A DNA stretch of 32,079 bases, taken from positions 1 to 32,079 of the forward strand of contig CAYHTR010000003.1 in assembly GCA_964359745.1 (NCBI GenBank). Direction: 5' to 3'. The translations under genes were made by a program, and so were the position numbers. The stretch comes from JANLHG01 sp964359745 (lineage in GTDB: Bacteria; Patescibacteriota; Minisyncoccia; Phycocordibacterales; PALSA-1337). This document shows positions 22,312-29,145 of this stretch, piece after piece (the stretch's first letter is position 1; the number at the start of each line of letters is the position of its first letter). Below the pieces are notes generated by a model, which saw only the letters and a program-made list of their open reading frames with translations, was not told where the DNA came from and searched no databases.

Positions 22312-23472
22312 ATGAAACGCAATATATTTATTATCGCTTTGTTTTTTGTGGCGACAATCGTTTATGCTGATAATGTTACTTTTCCAGTAGCCGAATTAGA
22401 TAATTGTACTGATAAAGAAAGTTGCAAAGCCTATTGTGATACGAAAGGAAACGAAAATCAATGTTTGGATTTTGCTCAAAAACAAGGACTTATGTCGTCA
22501 TCCGAGATTGCGCAAGCAAAGAAATTTATAGGAGAAACTGGGCCTGGGGGATGTAAAGGTAATGAATGTAAAACTTATTGTAATAATGGTACTCATGTTG
22601 ATGAATGTACAGATTTTGCAGTAAAAAAAGGTTTTATATCTCAAGATGATGCAAATCGTGCCAAAAAATTCCAAAAAGCTATAGAAACAGGCGGTCCAGG
22701 CGGATGTCAAAAAGATACTTGTAAACAATATTGTGCAACTGAAGCAAATCACGATGAATGTTTTCAATTTGCTCAAAAAAATGGTTTAGTTCCAGCTGAA
22801 GAAGTCGCTCGTTTTGAGCAAGGTCAAAAAATCAAAGAAAAAATAAAAACATCCGGCGGTCCAGGCGGATGTAAGGAGGAAGGTCAATGTCGTAATTATT
22901 GTGGCGATGCGGGTCATGTGGAAGAATGTATCGCTTTTGCAAGTGCTAGTGGAGGTTTATCGCCAGAAGAAGCTCGTAGTAAACTTCAAGAATTTTCAAA
23001 ACAAATTAAACAATTTGACCAACCAAATGATAATCAAATGATTCCTTTAGATGGAAAAATGAATCCTCTGGAAAATGATGCAACTAGATTGGAACAGTTC
23101 AAAAAATTTGAAGAACAATTTAAAAATAATGCAGAAAGACAACAGTTTATGAAAGAACGCATACAACCAACAGATTCAGAAAAAAATATGATGCCACAGA
23201 ACATGACACCACAAATGCAAGATCAAATGAGAAATATGTCTCAAGATATGCAGAAAAATGATCAAGATAAAATGCGTATGCCATATCAGCAACAACAAAT
23301 GCCACAAGGTATGACTTCGCAGATGCAAGAACAAATGAAACAAATACAACAGCAGATGCCTCAAAATATGCCAAGTATGCAAAGCATGCCTAGTATGCCA
23401 CAAAGTAATAACAATTTTGAACCCCCCTTCAGTGCCTCAATTCTTGACGCATTTCATTATCTCGTAAGATAA
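22312..23472 (+). CDS. Secreted protein with four Cys modules and a Met/Gln-rich tail
   Basis: The 386-aa product has a signal peptide (1-19, ending VYA). Four modules follow, each with four cysteines spaced C-x4/5-C-x3-C-x8-C: C32/38/42/51, C81/86/90/99, C132/137/141/150 and C187/193/197/206. Modules 2-4 open with GPGGC, and the third cysteine follows Y in every module. A predicted helix follows each. Residues 230-285 are charged and helical. Residues 290-366 are low-complexity Met/Gln/Pro (PQNM, QMQDQM, SMPSMP). Even Cys counts per module suggest disulfides in an exported protein, or metal binding. I know no characterised function. Confidence 0.85.
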   Translation: MKRNIFIIALFFVATIVYADNVTFPVAELDNCTDKESCKAYCDTKGNENQCLDFAQKQGLMSSSEIAQAKKFIGETGPGGCKGNECKTYCNNGTHVDECTDFAVKKGFISQDDANRAKKFQKAIETGGPGGCQKDTCKQYCATEANHDECFQFAQKNGLVPAEEVARFEQGQKIKEKIKTSGGPGGCKEEGQCRNYCGDAGHVEECIAFASASGGLSPEEARSKLQEFSKQIKQFDQPNDNQMIPLDGKMNPLENDATRLEQFKKFEEQFKNNAERQQFMKERIQPTDSEKNMMPQNMTPQMQDQMRNMSQDMQKNDQDKMRMPYQQQQMPQGMTSQMQEQMKQIQQQMPQNMPSMQSMPSMPQSNNNFEPPFSASILDAFHYLVR

Positions 23473-23473
23473 T
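23444..23473 (+). promoter_or_regulatory. Promoter of the RecB/Cas4-like gene
   Basis: TTGACG (23444-23449) and GATAAT (23468-23473) are 18 bases apart, and the -10 ends 7 bases before ATG 23481. It overlaps the 3' end of the Cys-rich gene. Confidence 0.45.
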
Positions 23474-23480
23474 AGGCATT

Positions 23481-24308
23481 ATGCCTGATAAATACACTGC
23501 GACTTGGGTATCACACTCATCAATGGGGGATTTTTTAAAATGTCCTAGAGCTTATTTTTTGCATAATGTTTACAAAAATCCTAATACTGGAAGAAAAATA
23601 AATATAATAAGCCCCTCGCTAGCGCTCGGGGCCGCAATCCACGAAGTTTTGGAGAATTTAAATAATTTTAGTGTGGAAGAAAGAATGAATCATTGTAATT
23701 TGGAAAGATTAGAAAACGCTTGGACGAAAGTTTCAGGAAAAAAAGGAGGATTTAAAAATGAAGATGAAGAAACACAGGTAAAAAATCGAGCTAAAGAAAT
23801 GATTAAGCGAGTAATGAATAATCCCGGTATTCTTGCTAAAAAAGCTATAAAAATGAAACAGGATTTGCCTAATTATTTTCTATCAGAAGATGAAAATATA
23901 ATTCTTTGTGGAAAAATTGACTGGTTATCGTATATTCCGGAAGATGATAGCATACATGTTCTAGATTTTAAGACAGGGAAACATGGTGAAAATGAAGATT
24001 CGCTTCAATTGCCTATTTATCAATTGCTTTTGAAAAATTTGCAAAAAAGAAAAGTTAGCGGAGCAAGTTATTGGTATTTGGATCGTGATAATGAACCAAT
24101 TTCCGTAAATTTGCCGTCAGTGGATGACTCATATAATCGTGTTATTGAAATTGCAAGAAAGGTAAAATCAGCGCGAGAATCAAAAACATTTATTTGTCCA
24201 AAAGGAGGAAAAGGTTGCTTTGCTTGCCAGCCATTTGAAAAAATTCTCACTGGCGACGCTTTCTATGTTGGTGTTGGGGAATATAATCAAGATTTGTATA
24301 TGATATAA
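23481..24308 (+). CDS. RecB/Cas4-like PD-(D/E)XK exonuclease with four cysteines
   Basis: The 275-aa protein has the RecB-family nuclease order: H54 in LALGAAIHEVLE, D147 in GKIDWL, D162 and K164 in LDFKTGK, and the QxxxY motif Q176-Y180 (QLPIY). C21 in the N-terminal CPRAYF and C239, C246, C249 in the C-terminal CPKGGKGCFAC match the split Fe-S cluster of Cas4 and AddB nucleases. A DNA exonuclease role in repair or processing of incoming DNA is likely. No CRISPR array or other cas gene is present. A GC-rich near-palindrome at 23611-23632 encodes the residues just before the H54 motif. Confidence 0.85.
   Translation: MPDKYTATWVSHSSMGDFLKCPRAYFLHNVYKNPNTGRKINIISPSLALGAAIHEVLENLNNFSVEERMNHCNLERLENAWTKVSGKKGGFKNEDEETQVKNRAKEMIKRVMNNPGILAKKAIKMKQDLPNYFLSEDENIILCGKIDWLSYIPEDDSIHVLDFKTGKHGENEDSLQLPIYQLLLKNLQKRKVSGASYWYLDRDNEPISVNLPSVDDSYNRVIEIARKVKSARESKTFICPKGGKGCFACQPFEKILTGDAFYVGVGEYNQDLYMI
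23611..23632. repeat. GC-rich near-palindrome inside a coding region
   Basis: GCCCC (23611-23615) and GGGGC (23628-23632) flank CGCTAGCG (23617-23624), itself a perfect palindrome. It is far more GC-rich than the AT-rich gene around it. It is in frame and encodes the SLALG part of a conserved motif. Confidence 0.4.
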
Positions 24309-24419
24309 AAAATAAAACCCTCTGAAGTTCTGAACTTCAGAGGGTAAGGTGTGGATAGAATCCAAACCTTATCGCCGGACTGACTACCTGAGGAGGAACT
24401 TGTCAACCCGATGTTGACG
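24307..24419 (-). ncRNA. Candidate small RNA with three hairpins and an exposed CCUCCU
   Basis: On the minus strand a near-ideal promoter (24426-24453) leads into a roughly 110-base transcript with no ORF of note. Hairpin 1 pairs GUCAAC with GUUGAC (24413-24418 with 24402-24407). A 31-base unpaired stretch follows, containing UUCCUCCUC (AGGAGG on the plus strand at 24391-24396), which matches the anti-Shine-Dalgarno of 16S rRNA. Hairpin 2 is AAGGU-U-UGGAU / AUCCA-C-ACCUU (24346-24370). It abuts a perfect 13-bp terminator stem (24317-24345) followed by TTTTATTTTTT. It does not match SRP RNA, 6S or tmRNA as far as I can see. Binding of mRNA Shine-Dalgarno sites is inference. Confidence 0.7.
24317..24345 (-). 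terminator. Intrinsic terminator of the candidate small RNA
   Basis: ACCCTCTGAAGTT (24317-24329) pairs perfectly over 13 bp with AACTTCAGAGGGT (24333-24345) around a CTG loop. The T-rich tail is on the minus strand (24307-24316 read as TTTTATTTTT). The plus-strand side has no U tract, which sets the direction. Confidence 0.8.
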
Positions 24420-24425
24420 TCTACC

Positions 24426-24453
24426 AGTATAGCAAACCTGTTAATTGTGTCAA
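24426..24453 (-). promoter_or_regulatory. Sigma-70 promoter of the candidate small RNA
   Basis: On the minus strand TTGACA (24448-24453) and TATACT (24426-24431) are separated by 16 bases. The -35 is a perfect consensus and the -10 has one mismatch. Transcription should start near 24419. It is the best -35/-10 pair in the window. Confidence 0.75.
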
Positions 24454-24485
24454 GCTTTTGTTATAATTATAAATATCTAGCGATT

Positions 24486-25757
24486 ATGCATCAATATTTT
24501 TCTTCTTTTATAGAATTTTCTCAACTCATTCTGACACACGGCGGATACTGGATTGTTTTTGTTGTGGCTACTCTCGAATCGTTACCAGTTATTGGAGCAT
24601 TTATTCCCGGTCAGACAATCGTTTTCTTTTCCGGTTTTTTAGCAAAACTTGGTTTATTGAATGTTTTACCATTAATGATTATTGCTTCATTAGGAGCAAT
24701 TTGCGGAGATGTTATAGGATACGAATTGGGTAAAAAATATGGTTATTCTTTTTTGGAAAAATACGGTCATCGTTTTTTTATAAAAAAAGATTATATTGAA
24801 AAAATAAAAGAGATTATGCAAATGCATAGCGGTAAAGCTCTTGTTTTTAGTAGATTTAATCCAATTGCTCGTCCTTTTACTCCTTATTTGGCTGGAGCTG
24901 GCGGAGTTCATGTAAAAAAATTTTGGATATTTAATATTATAGGAGGAGTTAGTTGGGCGGTCTCATCTATTGCTGTCGGATATATATTTGGTGCAAGTTA
25001 TGAAGTGGTTTCTAAATATATGGGTAAATTTATTTTTATTGCCATTATATTATCTATTTTTATTATATGGGGTTATAGATATATAAATACCAGAAAGCAT
25101 ATTTTCGCAAAGTATCATCTTTTTACCCTAGCTATCAACATCACTTCTCTTTATGTGTTTTTTAAAATGCTTGAGGATAGTTTTACAGGAGAATCGTGGC
25201 TCGCACAATTAGATGTCTGGTTTAATTTGAAAATGGTGGCTATTCAAACACTATTTATGGAAAAAATAATGTTTTTTGTAACTGATTTTTTTTCACCATT
25301 GAATATAACTATTTTTTCTATCATAGTAATAGCGATATTGGCTTACAAAAAACACTGGCATAATTTCTTTCTTTTTATATCATCAATCGGGGCAAGTGCT
25401 TTAATGGTTACTTCTGTTAAATTTCTTGTTGAAAGAGTTCGTCCAGATAATGCCTTGTATATTGACACTGGATATAGTTTTCCTTCAGGACACGCAGTTT
25501 TTTCTATAGTATTCTTTTGCTTAATGTTTTATGTTTTGAAGCCCTATATTAAAAATAATTATGCCAAAGAGTTTGTTGGTTTAACCGCCATATTTTTGTT
25601 TATTACTGTCGGTGCCAGTAGGGTCTATTTGAATGTCCACTGGTTTAGTGATGTTATCGGTGGTTTTTCTATGGGTCTTTTCTTGTTATCTGGTCTTATC
25701 CTTATACTCAAAATCATTGAAAATTACTGGCTTGCAAGCAGAAATCGCCTATGGTAA
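24486..25757 (+). CDS. DedA-PAP2 fusion: membrane protein with lipid phosphatase domain
   Basis: The 423-aa protein joins two membrane domains. The N-terminal half is DedA (SNARE-associated): VVATLESLPVIGAFIPGQTI, then FSRFNPIARPFTPYLAGAGG. The C-terminal half is a PAP2 phosphatase with all three motifs: KFLVERVRP, FPSGH and SRVYLNVHWFSD. DedA proteins are implicated in flipping undecaprenyl phosphate and phospholipids. PAP2 enzymes dephosphorylate undecaprenyl pyrophosphate or phosphatidic-acid-type lipids, so the fusion suits carrier-lipid recycling. I chose ATG 24486. An in-frame ATG at 24411 would add 25 residues but lies inside the region assigned to the small RNA. Confidence 0.92.
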   Translation: MHQYFSSFIEFSQLILTHGGYWIVFVVATLESLPVIGAFIPGQTIVFFSGFLAKLGLLNVLPLMIIASLGAICGDVIGYELGKKYGYSFLEKYGHRFFIKKDYIEKIKEIMQMHSGKALVFSRFNPIARPFTPYLAGAGGVHVKKFWIFNIIGGVSWAVSSIAVGYIFGASYEVVSKYMGKFIFIAIILSIFIIWGYRYINTRKHIFAKYHLFTLAINITSLYVFFKMLEDSFTGESWLAQLDVWFNLKMVAIQTLFMEKIMFFVTDFFSPLNITIFSIIVIAILAYKKHWHNFFLFISSIGASALMVTSVKFLVERVRPDNALYIDTGYSFPSGHAVFSIVFFCLMFYVLKPYIKNNYAKEFVGLTAIFLFITVGASRVYLNVHWFSDVIGGFSMGLFLLSGLILILKIIENYWLASRNRLW

Positions 25758-25770
25758 TGTGTATTGACAA

Positions 25771-26253
25771 ATGGCAGATATAAAAGAAAGTCCTAAATTA
25801 GTTGACAGCAACAAGATATATGAAATCGGCTATTTTATCGTTTCTTCTATTCCAGAAGAAAAAGTTTTAGGGGAAATGGAAACTATTAATTTAGTAATTA
25901 CAAAGAATAACGGAGAAATTATTGCCAGTGATACTCCTAAAATTAAACCTCTTGCTTATACTATGATAAAGACGACAGCTGGTCGTAATGTAAGATACAA
26001 CGAAGGTTATTTCGGTTGGATGAAGTTTGAAATTCAATCATCATCAATTGATTTAGTTAAGAAAGAGCTTGATTCTCAAGAAAATATCTTGAGATATTTG
26101 CTTATTAATACTGTGCGAGAAAGCACACTAGCTCCTCAAAAGGTTTTGATGGATAAAGAAGAAAATAAAGAAAATAGCGTATCTGAAGATAAAAAACCAA
26201 TATCTGTTGAAGAGATTGATATGAAAATTGATGCAATGGTAAAAGAAGTATAA
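25771..26253 (+). CDS. rpsF: 30S ribosomal protein bS6 with C-terminal extension
   Basis: bS6 binds bS18 on the 30S platform. Residues about 17-110 form the bS6 fold: YEIGYFIVSSIPEE, IKPLAYTMIKTTAGRNVRYN and GYFGWMKFEIQSS, ending in LRYLLINTVRES. At 160 aa it is about 50 residues longer than usual because of an acidic/basic tail (KEENKENSVSEDKK...). The order rpsF-ssb-rpsR is the classic bacterial arrangement. TATAAT at 26249-26254 spans its stop codon and could serve ssb. Confidence 0.93.
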   Translation: MADIKESPKLVDSNKIYEIGYFIVSSIPEEKVLGEMETINLVITKNNGEIIASDTPKIKPLAYTMIKTTAGRNVRYNEGYFGWMKFEIQSSSIDLVKKELDSQENILRYLLINTVRESTLAPQKVLMDKEENKENSVSEDKKPISVEEIDMKIDAMVKEV

Positions 26254-26271
26254 TAATTAATAAATAATTTT

Positions 26272-26733
26272 ATGTATTTAAATAAAGTTCTATTATACGG
26301 AAATATAACTCGCGACCCTGAGGTTCGCGCTCTTCCGTCTGGTATCAAAGTAACATCTCTTGGTCTCGCCACAAACCGTGTATGGAAAGACAAAAATGGT
26401 GCAAAACAAGAATCAACAGATTTTCATAATATCGTTTTGTTTGGTAGACAAGCGGAAACCGCCGCTCAATATCTTAAAAAAGGCGCTAGTATTTTTGTGG
26501 AAGGAAGAATTCAAAATAGAAGTTGGAATGATAAAGATGGTCAAAAAAAATATAGGACGGAAGTCGTCGCGGAACGATTTCAATTTGGTCCACGACCAGC
26601 TGGTGCTGGAGGTTCACAAGGAGCTCCAGTAAAATCTTTTGATGATAAATCAGCAACTCCACCCCAAGCAGATACTGCTGGTGCCATAGAATATCCAGAA
26701 GAAGAAATTAACCCAGATGATATACCATTTTAA
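26272..26733 (+). CDS. ssb: Single-stranded DNA-binding protein
   Basis: The 153-aa protein has the SSB OB-fold (NKVLLYGNITRDPEVRALPS, TDFHNIVLFGRQAETAAQYL, KGASIFVEGRIQNRSW) over about residues 1-105. A flexible Gly/Pro/Gln-rich linker follows, and the acidic tip DDIPF that recruits repair partners. It coats single-stranded DNA in replication and repair, and would also coat DNA entering through pili. It is placed between rpsF and rpsR as in most bacteria. Confidence 0.96.
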   Translation: MYLNKVLLYGNITRDPEVRALPSGIKVTSLGLATNRVWKDKNGAKQESTDFHNIVLFGRQAETAAQYLKKGASIFVEGRIQNRSWNDKDGQKKYRTEVVAERFQFGPRPAGAGGSQGAPVKSFDDKSATPPQADTAGAIEYPEEEINPDDIPF

Positions 26734-26738
26734 ATACT

Positions 26739-26939
26739 ATGAAACAATGCTATTTCTCACAAAATAATATAAAGCATGTGGACTACAAAGATGTTGATAT
26801 TCTCAAGAAATTTTTAAATCCTCATGGACGAATGCTTTCTAGAAAAAAGACCGGCTTAAACGCTCATTTTCAAAGAAAACTTTCTATTGCTGTAAAACAC
26901 GCAAGATTTATAGGACTTCTTCCTTATGTTTCTAGATAA
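26739..26939 (+). CDS. rpsR: 30S ribosomal protein bS18
   Basis: The 66-aa protein shows the bS18 core: DYKDVDILKKFLNPHGRMLS, then RKKTGLNAHFQRKLSIAVKHARFIGLLPYV. Length is close to the usual 70-75 aa. It pairs with bS6 on the ribosome. It starts five bases after ssb, with no Shine-Dalgarno. Confidence 0.96.
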   Translation: MKQCYFSQNNIKHVDYKDVDILKKFLNPHGRMLSRKKTGLNAHFQRKLSIAVKHARFIGLLPYVSR

Positions 26940-26983
26940 ATAAGTTATCCACATATAAATTTCTTTACATAAATAATTAAGTG

Positions 26984-26989
26984 TATAAT
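26984..26989 (+). promoter_or_regulatory. -10 element of the surface-protein pair
   Basis: TATAAT lies 53 bases before ATG 27043, after TTTACA at 26964-26969 (short 14-base spacer). The leader (26996-27042) is almost pure A/T with TTATTAATTATTAGTAATT-type repeats, much like the leader of the first pilin. Confidence 0.45.
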
Positions 26990-27042
26990 TAAAAGTACTT
27001 GGTTAGTATTTATTAATTATTAGTAATTTAATTTTTTATTGT

Positions 27043-27591
27043 ATGAAAAAGTTTTTATCAAATACGAAGTTTTCTACAGCGGTGCTTTCAGTGGTCGTTG
27101 GGGTACTTGTTGTTACAGCGTCGTTATCAGCAGCTACGACTATTAGCACTAACATTACTACTGCTGGAACACTTTCGGTAACACAAGGAGCTACATTAAG
27201 TTCAACTCTTGATGTCACTGGAAATACAACTCTTGCTAGCACAACAGCTACTACATTTAAAGTTGGTCAACTTGGAACATCAAATACACAAGTGTTAAAA
27301 GGTACCTGTACTTTAAAAGCAGATCAATCTATAGTTGCAACTTCAACAGGAAGTGCATGGTGTGCTATTTCAAATGTTACTTCAGGTGATGTGGTATTTA
27401 TTACTCTTGCAACTACTACTACGAGTGGTGTAGGTGGAATTACTTCACAATTTATTGTACGAGGTGCACAAGCTTCAACAACTGCTTCAGGTATTGTTGA
27501 TGTTACACTTCTTAACTTAACAGGAGCAGATAGAATTCCTTCATCAGTTCTTGGTTTTGGTTCAACAACTAATTATCTTATCATTCGTTAA
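27043..27591 (+). CDS. Exported Thr/Ser-rich surface protein with beta-repeat region
   Basis: The 182-aa product has a signal sequence (about 1-31, ending SLSA). Residues about 32-70 are repeats of the type TLSVTQGATLSSTLDVTGNTTLAST, a pattern seen in beta-helical stalks of surface fibres. The C-terminal part is a Thr/Gly-rich beta domain with a single Cys pair (C87 and C106 by my count). There is no sortase or S-layer anchor. It is followed by an exported protein with a peptidoglycan-binding domain, so the pair may form a cell-surface structure. Function is unknown. Confidence 0.75.
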   Translation: MKKFLSNTKFSTAVLSVVVGVLVVTASLSAATTISTNITTAGTLSVTQGATLSSTLDVTGNTTLASTTATTFKVGQLGTSNTQVLKGTCTLKADQSIVATSTGSAWCAISNVTSGDVVFITLATTTTSGVGGITSQFIVRGAQASTTASGIVDVTLLNLTGADRIPSSVLGFGSTTNYLIIR

Positions 27592-27599
27592 ATTATTCC

Positions 27600-28499
27600 A
27601 TGTCTAAATATTATAAATTAAGCGTAGGTATAGGAATTATCTTACTCTTTCCAGTGATGGTGTTTGCTGGGACATATAATGATGTTAGTTTGACTACTGA
27701 CGCTACAATTAGTCTTAGTAGCACATCTCTAGCAGTAAGCGGTTCAGCAGATGCAGTAGATAGTATTACTGTTGATACAGATCATTTTTCAGTAACTCTT
27801 GATGCCGGCTCTACTATTACGGTTAGGTCTGGAAATAGATATCAACTTAATACTAACTCCTCAAGTCTCTATGTTACAGAAAGTTGTACAGATACTTATT
27901 CAGGTCTCACACTTTCTTCACCTACAGGTGGCGCTACGGTTACTGTGACAGTTACTCCAGATTCTAATGTTAATTGTAGTTTCTCTTCAGGAACTTCAGG
28001 TTCTGGAAGTAGTGGTAGTCGTAGTGGTGGCGGAGGGGGCGGCGGTTCGTATACACCACCATACATTGCTCCGGTTGTTATAAAAACCACTTCAACGCTT
28101 ACATCTGTACAAGTTTCTTCAATTATAGGTCTTCTTCAGTCATTTGGAGCAGATGCAACCACAATCGCAAATGTGCAGGCATCACTTACTGGAGGAACTC
28201 CGGTAGCTACTCAAGTTCAAACATATCTATCGTCAACAAGTTTTACAAAACCTTTGTCTAAGGGGGTTTCAGGTACTGATGTTAGGACTTTACAGATTAT
28301 ATTGAACTCTGACAGTGACACTCGTGTTGCGGATACGGGAGCTGGCTCTCAAGGTAATGAAACAGAAACCTTTGGTTCTCTAACAGAAAAAGCAGTGGGC
28401 AAATTCCAAGTTAAATACGGTATAGCTAATCCCGGTGATCCAGGATATGGCACTGTGGGTCCAAAGACTAGAGCAAAACTTAATGGATTAGCGAAGTAA
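27600..28499 (+). CDS. Exported protein with C-terminal peptidoglycan-binding domain
   Basis: The 299-aa product has a signal peptide (about 1-23, ending VFA). A Ser/Thr-rich beta region follows with two cysteines (C86 and C126). Next comes a flexible Gly/Ser linker (about 130-148) and then a PG_binding_1 fold: LSKGVSGTDVRTLQIILN...FGSLTEKAVGKFQVKYG...YGTVGPKTRAKLNGL. The C-terminal domain should hold it on the cell wall, leaving the N-terminal part displayed. It starts nine bases after the Thr/Ser-rich surface gene, and its stop is one base from the convergent efp stop, with no terminator between. Confidence 0.88.
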   Translation: MSKYYKLSVGIGIILLFPVMVFAGTYNDVSLTTDATISLSSTSLAVSGSADAVDSITVDTDHFSVTLDAGSTITVRSGNRYQLNTNSSSLYVTESCTDTYSGLTLSSPTGGATVTVTVTPDSNVNCSFSSGTSGSGSSGSRSGGGGGGGSYTPPYIAPVVIKTTSTLTSVQVSSIIGLLQSFGADATTIANVQASLTGGTPVATQVQTYLSSTSFTKPLSKGVSGTDVRTLQIILNSDSDTRVADTGAGSQGNETETFGSLTEKAVGKFQVKYGIANPGDPGYGTVGPKTRAKLNGLAK

Positions 28500-28500
28500 A

Positions 28501-29067
28501 TTAGATTCTTTCTCGATATTCTGCAGTTTCAGTGTTGATCCTGATAATGTCTCCTTCATTTACAAAGAGGGGGACATTTATCGTTGCTCCTGTTTCTAGT
28601 GTGACAGTTTTTAATCCGCCAGTAACGGTATTTCCTTTAACAGCTGGTGTTGCTTCTGTAACCTTCAAATCTACAGTAATAGGAAGTTTAAAGCCGATGG
28701 TTTGTTCTTTAAAAGTAAGAATATCTACCACAGAGTTTGCTTTTAAGAAATTGCCTTGATTGCCGATTTTTTCTTCAGAAACCTGAAATCTTTTACTTGA
28801 ATCATTGTTTTCGCAAAACCAATATTCTCCACGATTTTGGTATAAAAATTTTACTGGTCGTTTTTCAATTTCCGCTTCTTCTATTTTTTCCGATTGATGA
28901 TATGAATGTTCAGTTACTTTGCCAGTCATTAAGTTTTTCAATTTGGTGGCGTTTACTGGTTTTCGTTGTTGTTTTCTAAAGACGTGCGAAGTGATAACCT
29001 CATACGGTTGTCCGTCTAGGATTATGTATTTTCTCTCAACTACTTCGTTATATTCAAGCAATGCCAT
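28501..29067 (-). CDS. efp: Translation elongation factor P, loop variant
   Basis: EF-P relieves ribosomes stalled at polyproline runs. The 188-aa protein has all three domains: the KOW-like N-terminal domain (YIILDGQPYEVITS), the OB domain (VKFLYQNRGEYWF) and the C-terminal OB domain (GNTVTGGLKTVTLETGATIN, VPLFVNEGDIIRI). The N-terminal loop that carries the modified lysine (PGKG, K34 in E. coli) reads RKQQRKP at residues 31-37, putting Gln at position 34. TATAGT at 29084-29089 (minus) is a possible -10. Confidence 0.95.
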   Translation of the reverse strand: MALLEYNEVVERKYIILDGQPYEVITSHVFRKQQRKPVNATKLKNLMTGKVTEHSYHQSEKIEEAEIEKRPVKFLYQNRGEYWFCENNDSSKRFQVSEEKIGNQGNFLKANSVVDILTFKEQTIGFKLPITVDLKVTEATPAVKGNTVTGGLKTVTLETGATINVPLFVNEGDIIRINTETAEYRERI

Positions 29068-29110
29068 AATGGAAGCATTTTATACTATAAGGGTTATTAT
29101 GTCTAATTTC

Positions 29111-29138
29111 TTGATTTTATAATACATTTCTGTATACT
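29111..29138 (+). promoter_or_regulatory. Promoter of rplY
   Basis: TTGATT (29111-29116) and TATACT (29133-29138) are 16 bases apart, and the -10 ends 7 bases before ATG 29146, predicting a leaderless mRNA. Confidence 0.65.
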
Positions 29139-29145
29139 ATCTCTT

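Noticed and set aside
23185..23405. Repetitive stretch that could be taken for a CRISPR array
   Set aside because: It is a Met/Gln/Pro low-complexity coding region in frame with the Cys-module protein. The units are short and irregular, with no constant repeat and spacer lengths.
24371..24419. The small RNA as a signal recognition particle RNA
   Set aside because: There is a short resemblance (GUCAGUCCGG), but the GGAA tetraloop and the single long SRP hairpin are missing, and the fold is three separate hairpins.
24411..24485. Longer start (ATG 24411) for the DedA-PAP2 gene, with AGGAGG upstream
   Set aside because: AGGAGG lies 14 bases from this ATG, which is too far. The added 25 residues do not resemble a DedA N terminus, and the segment lies inside the candidate small RNA and its promoter on the other strand.
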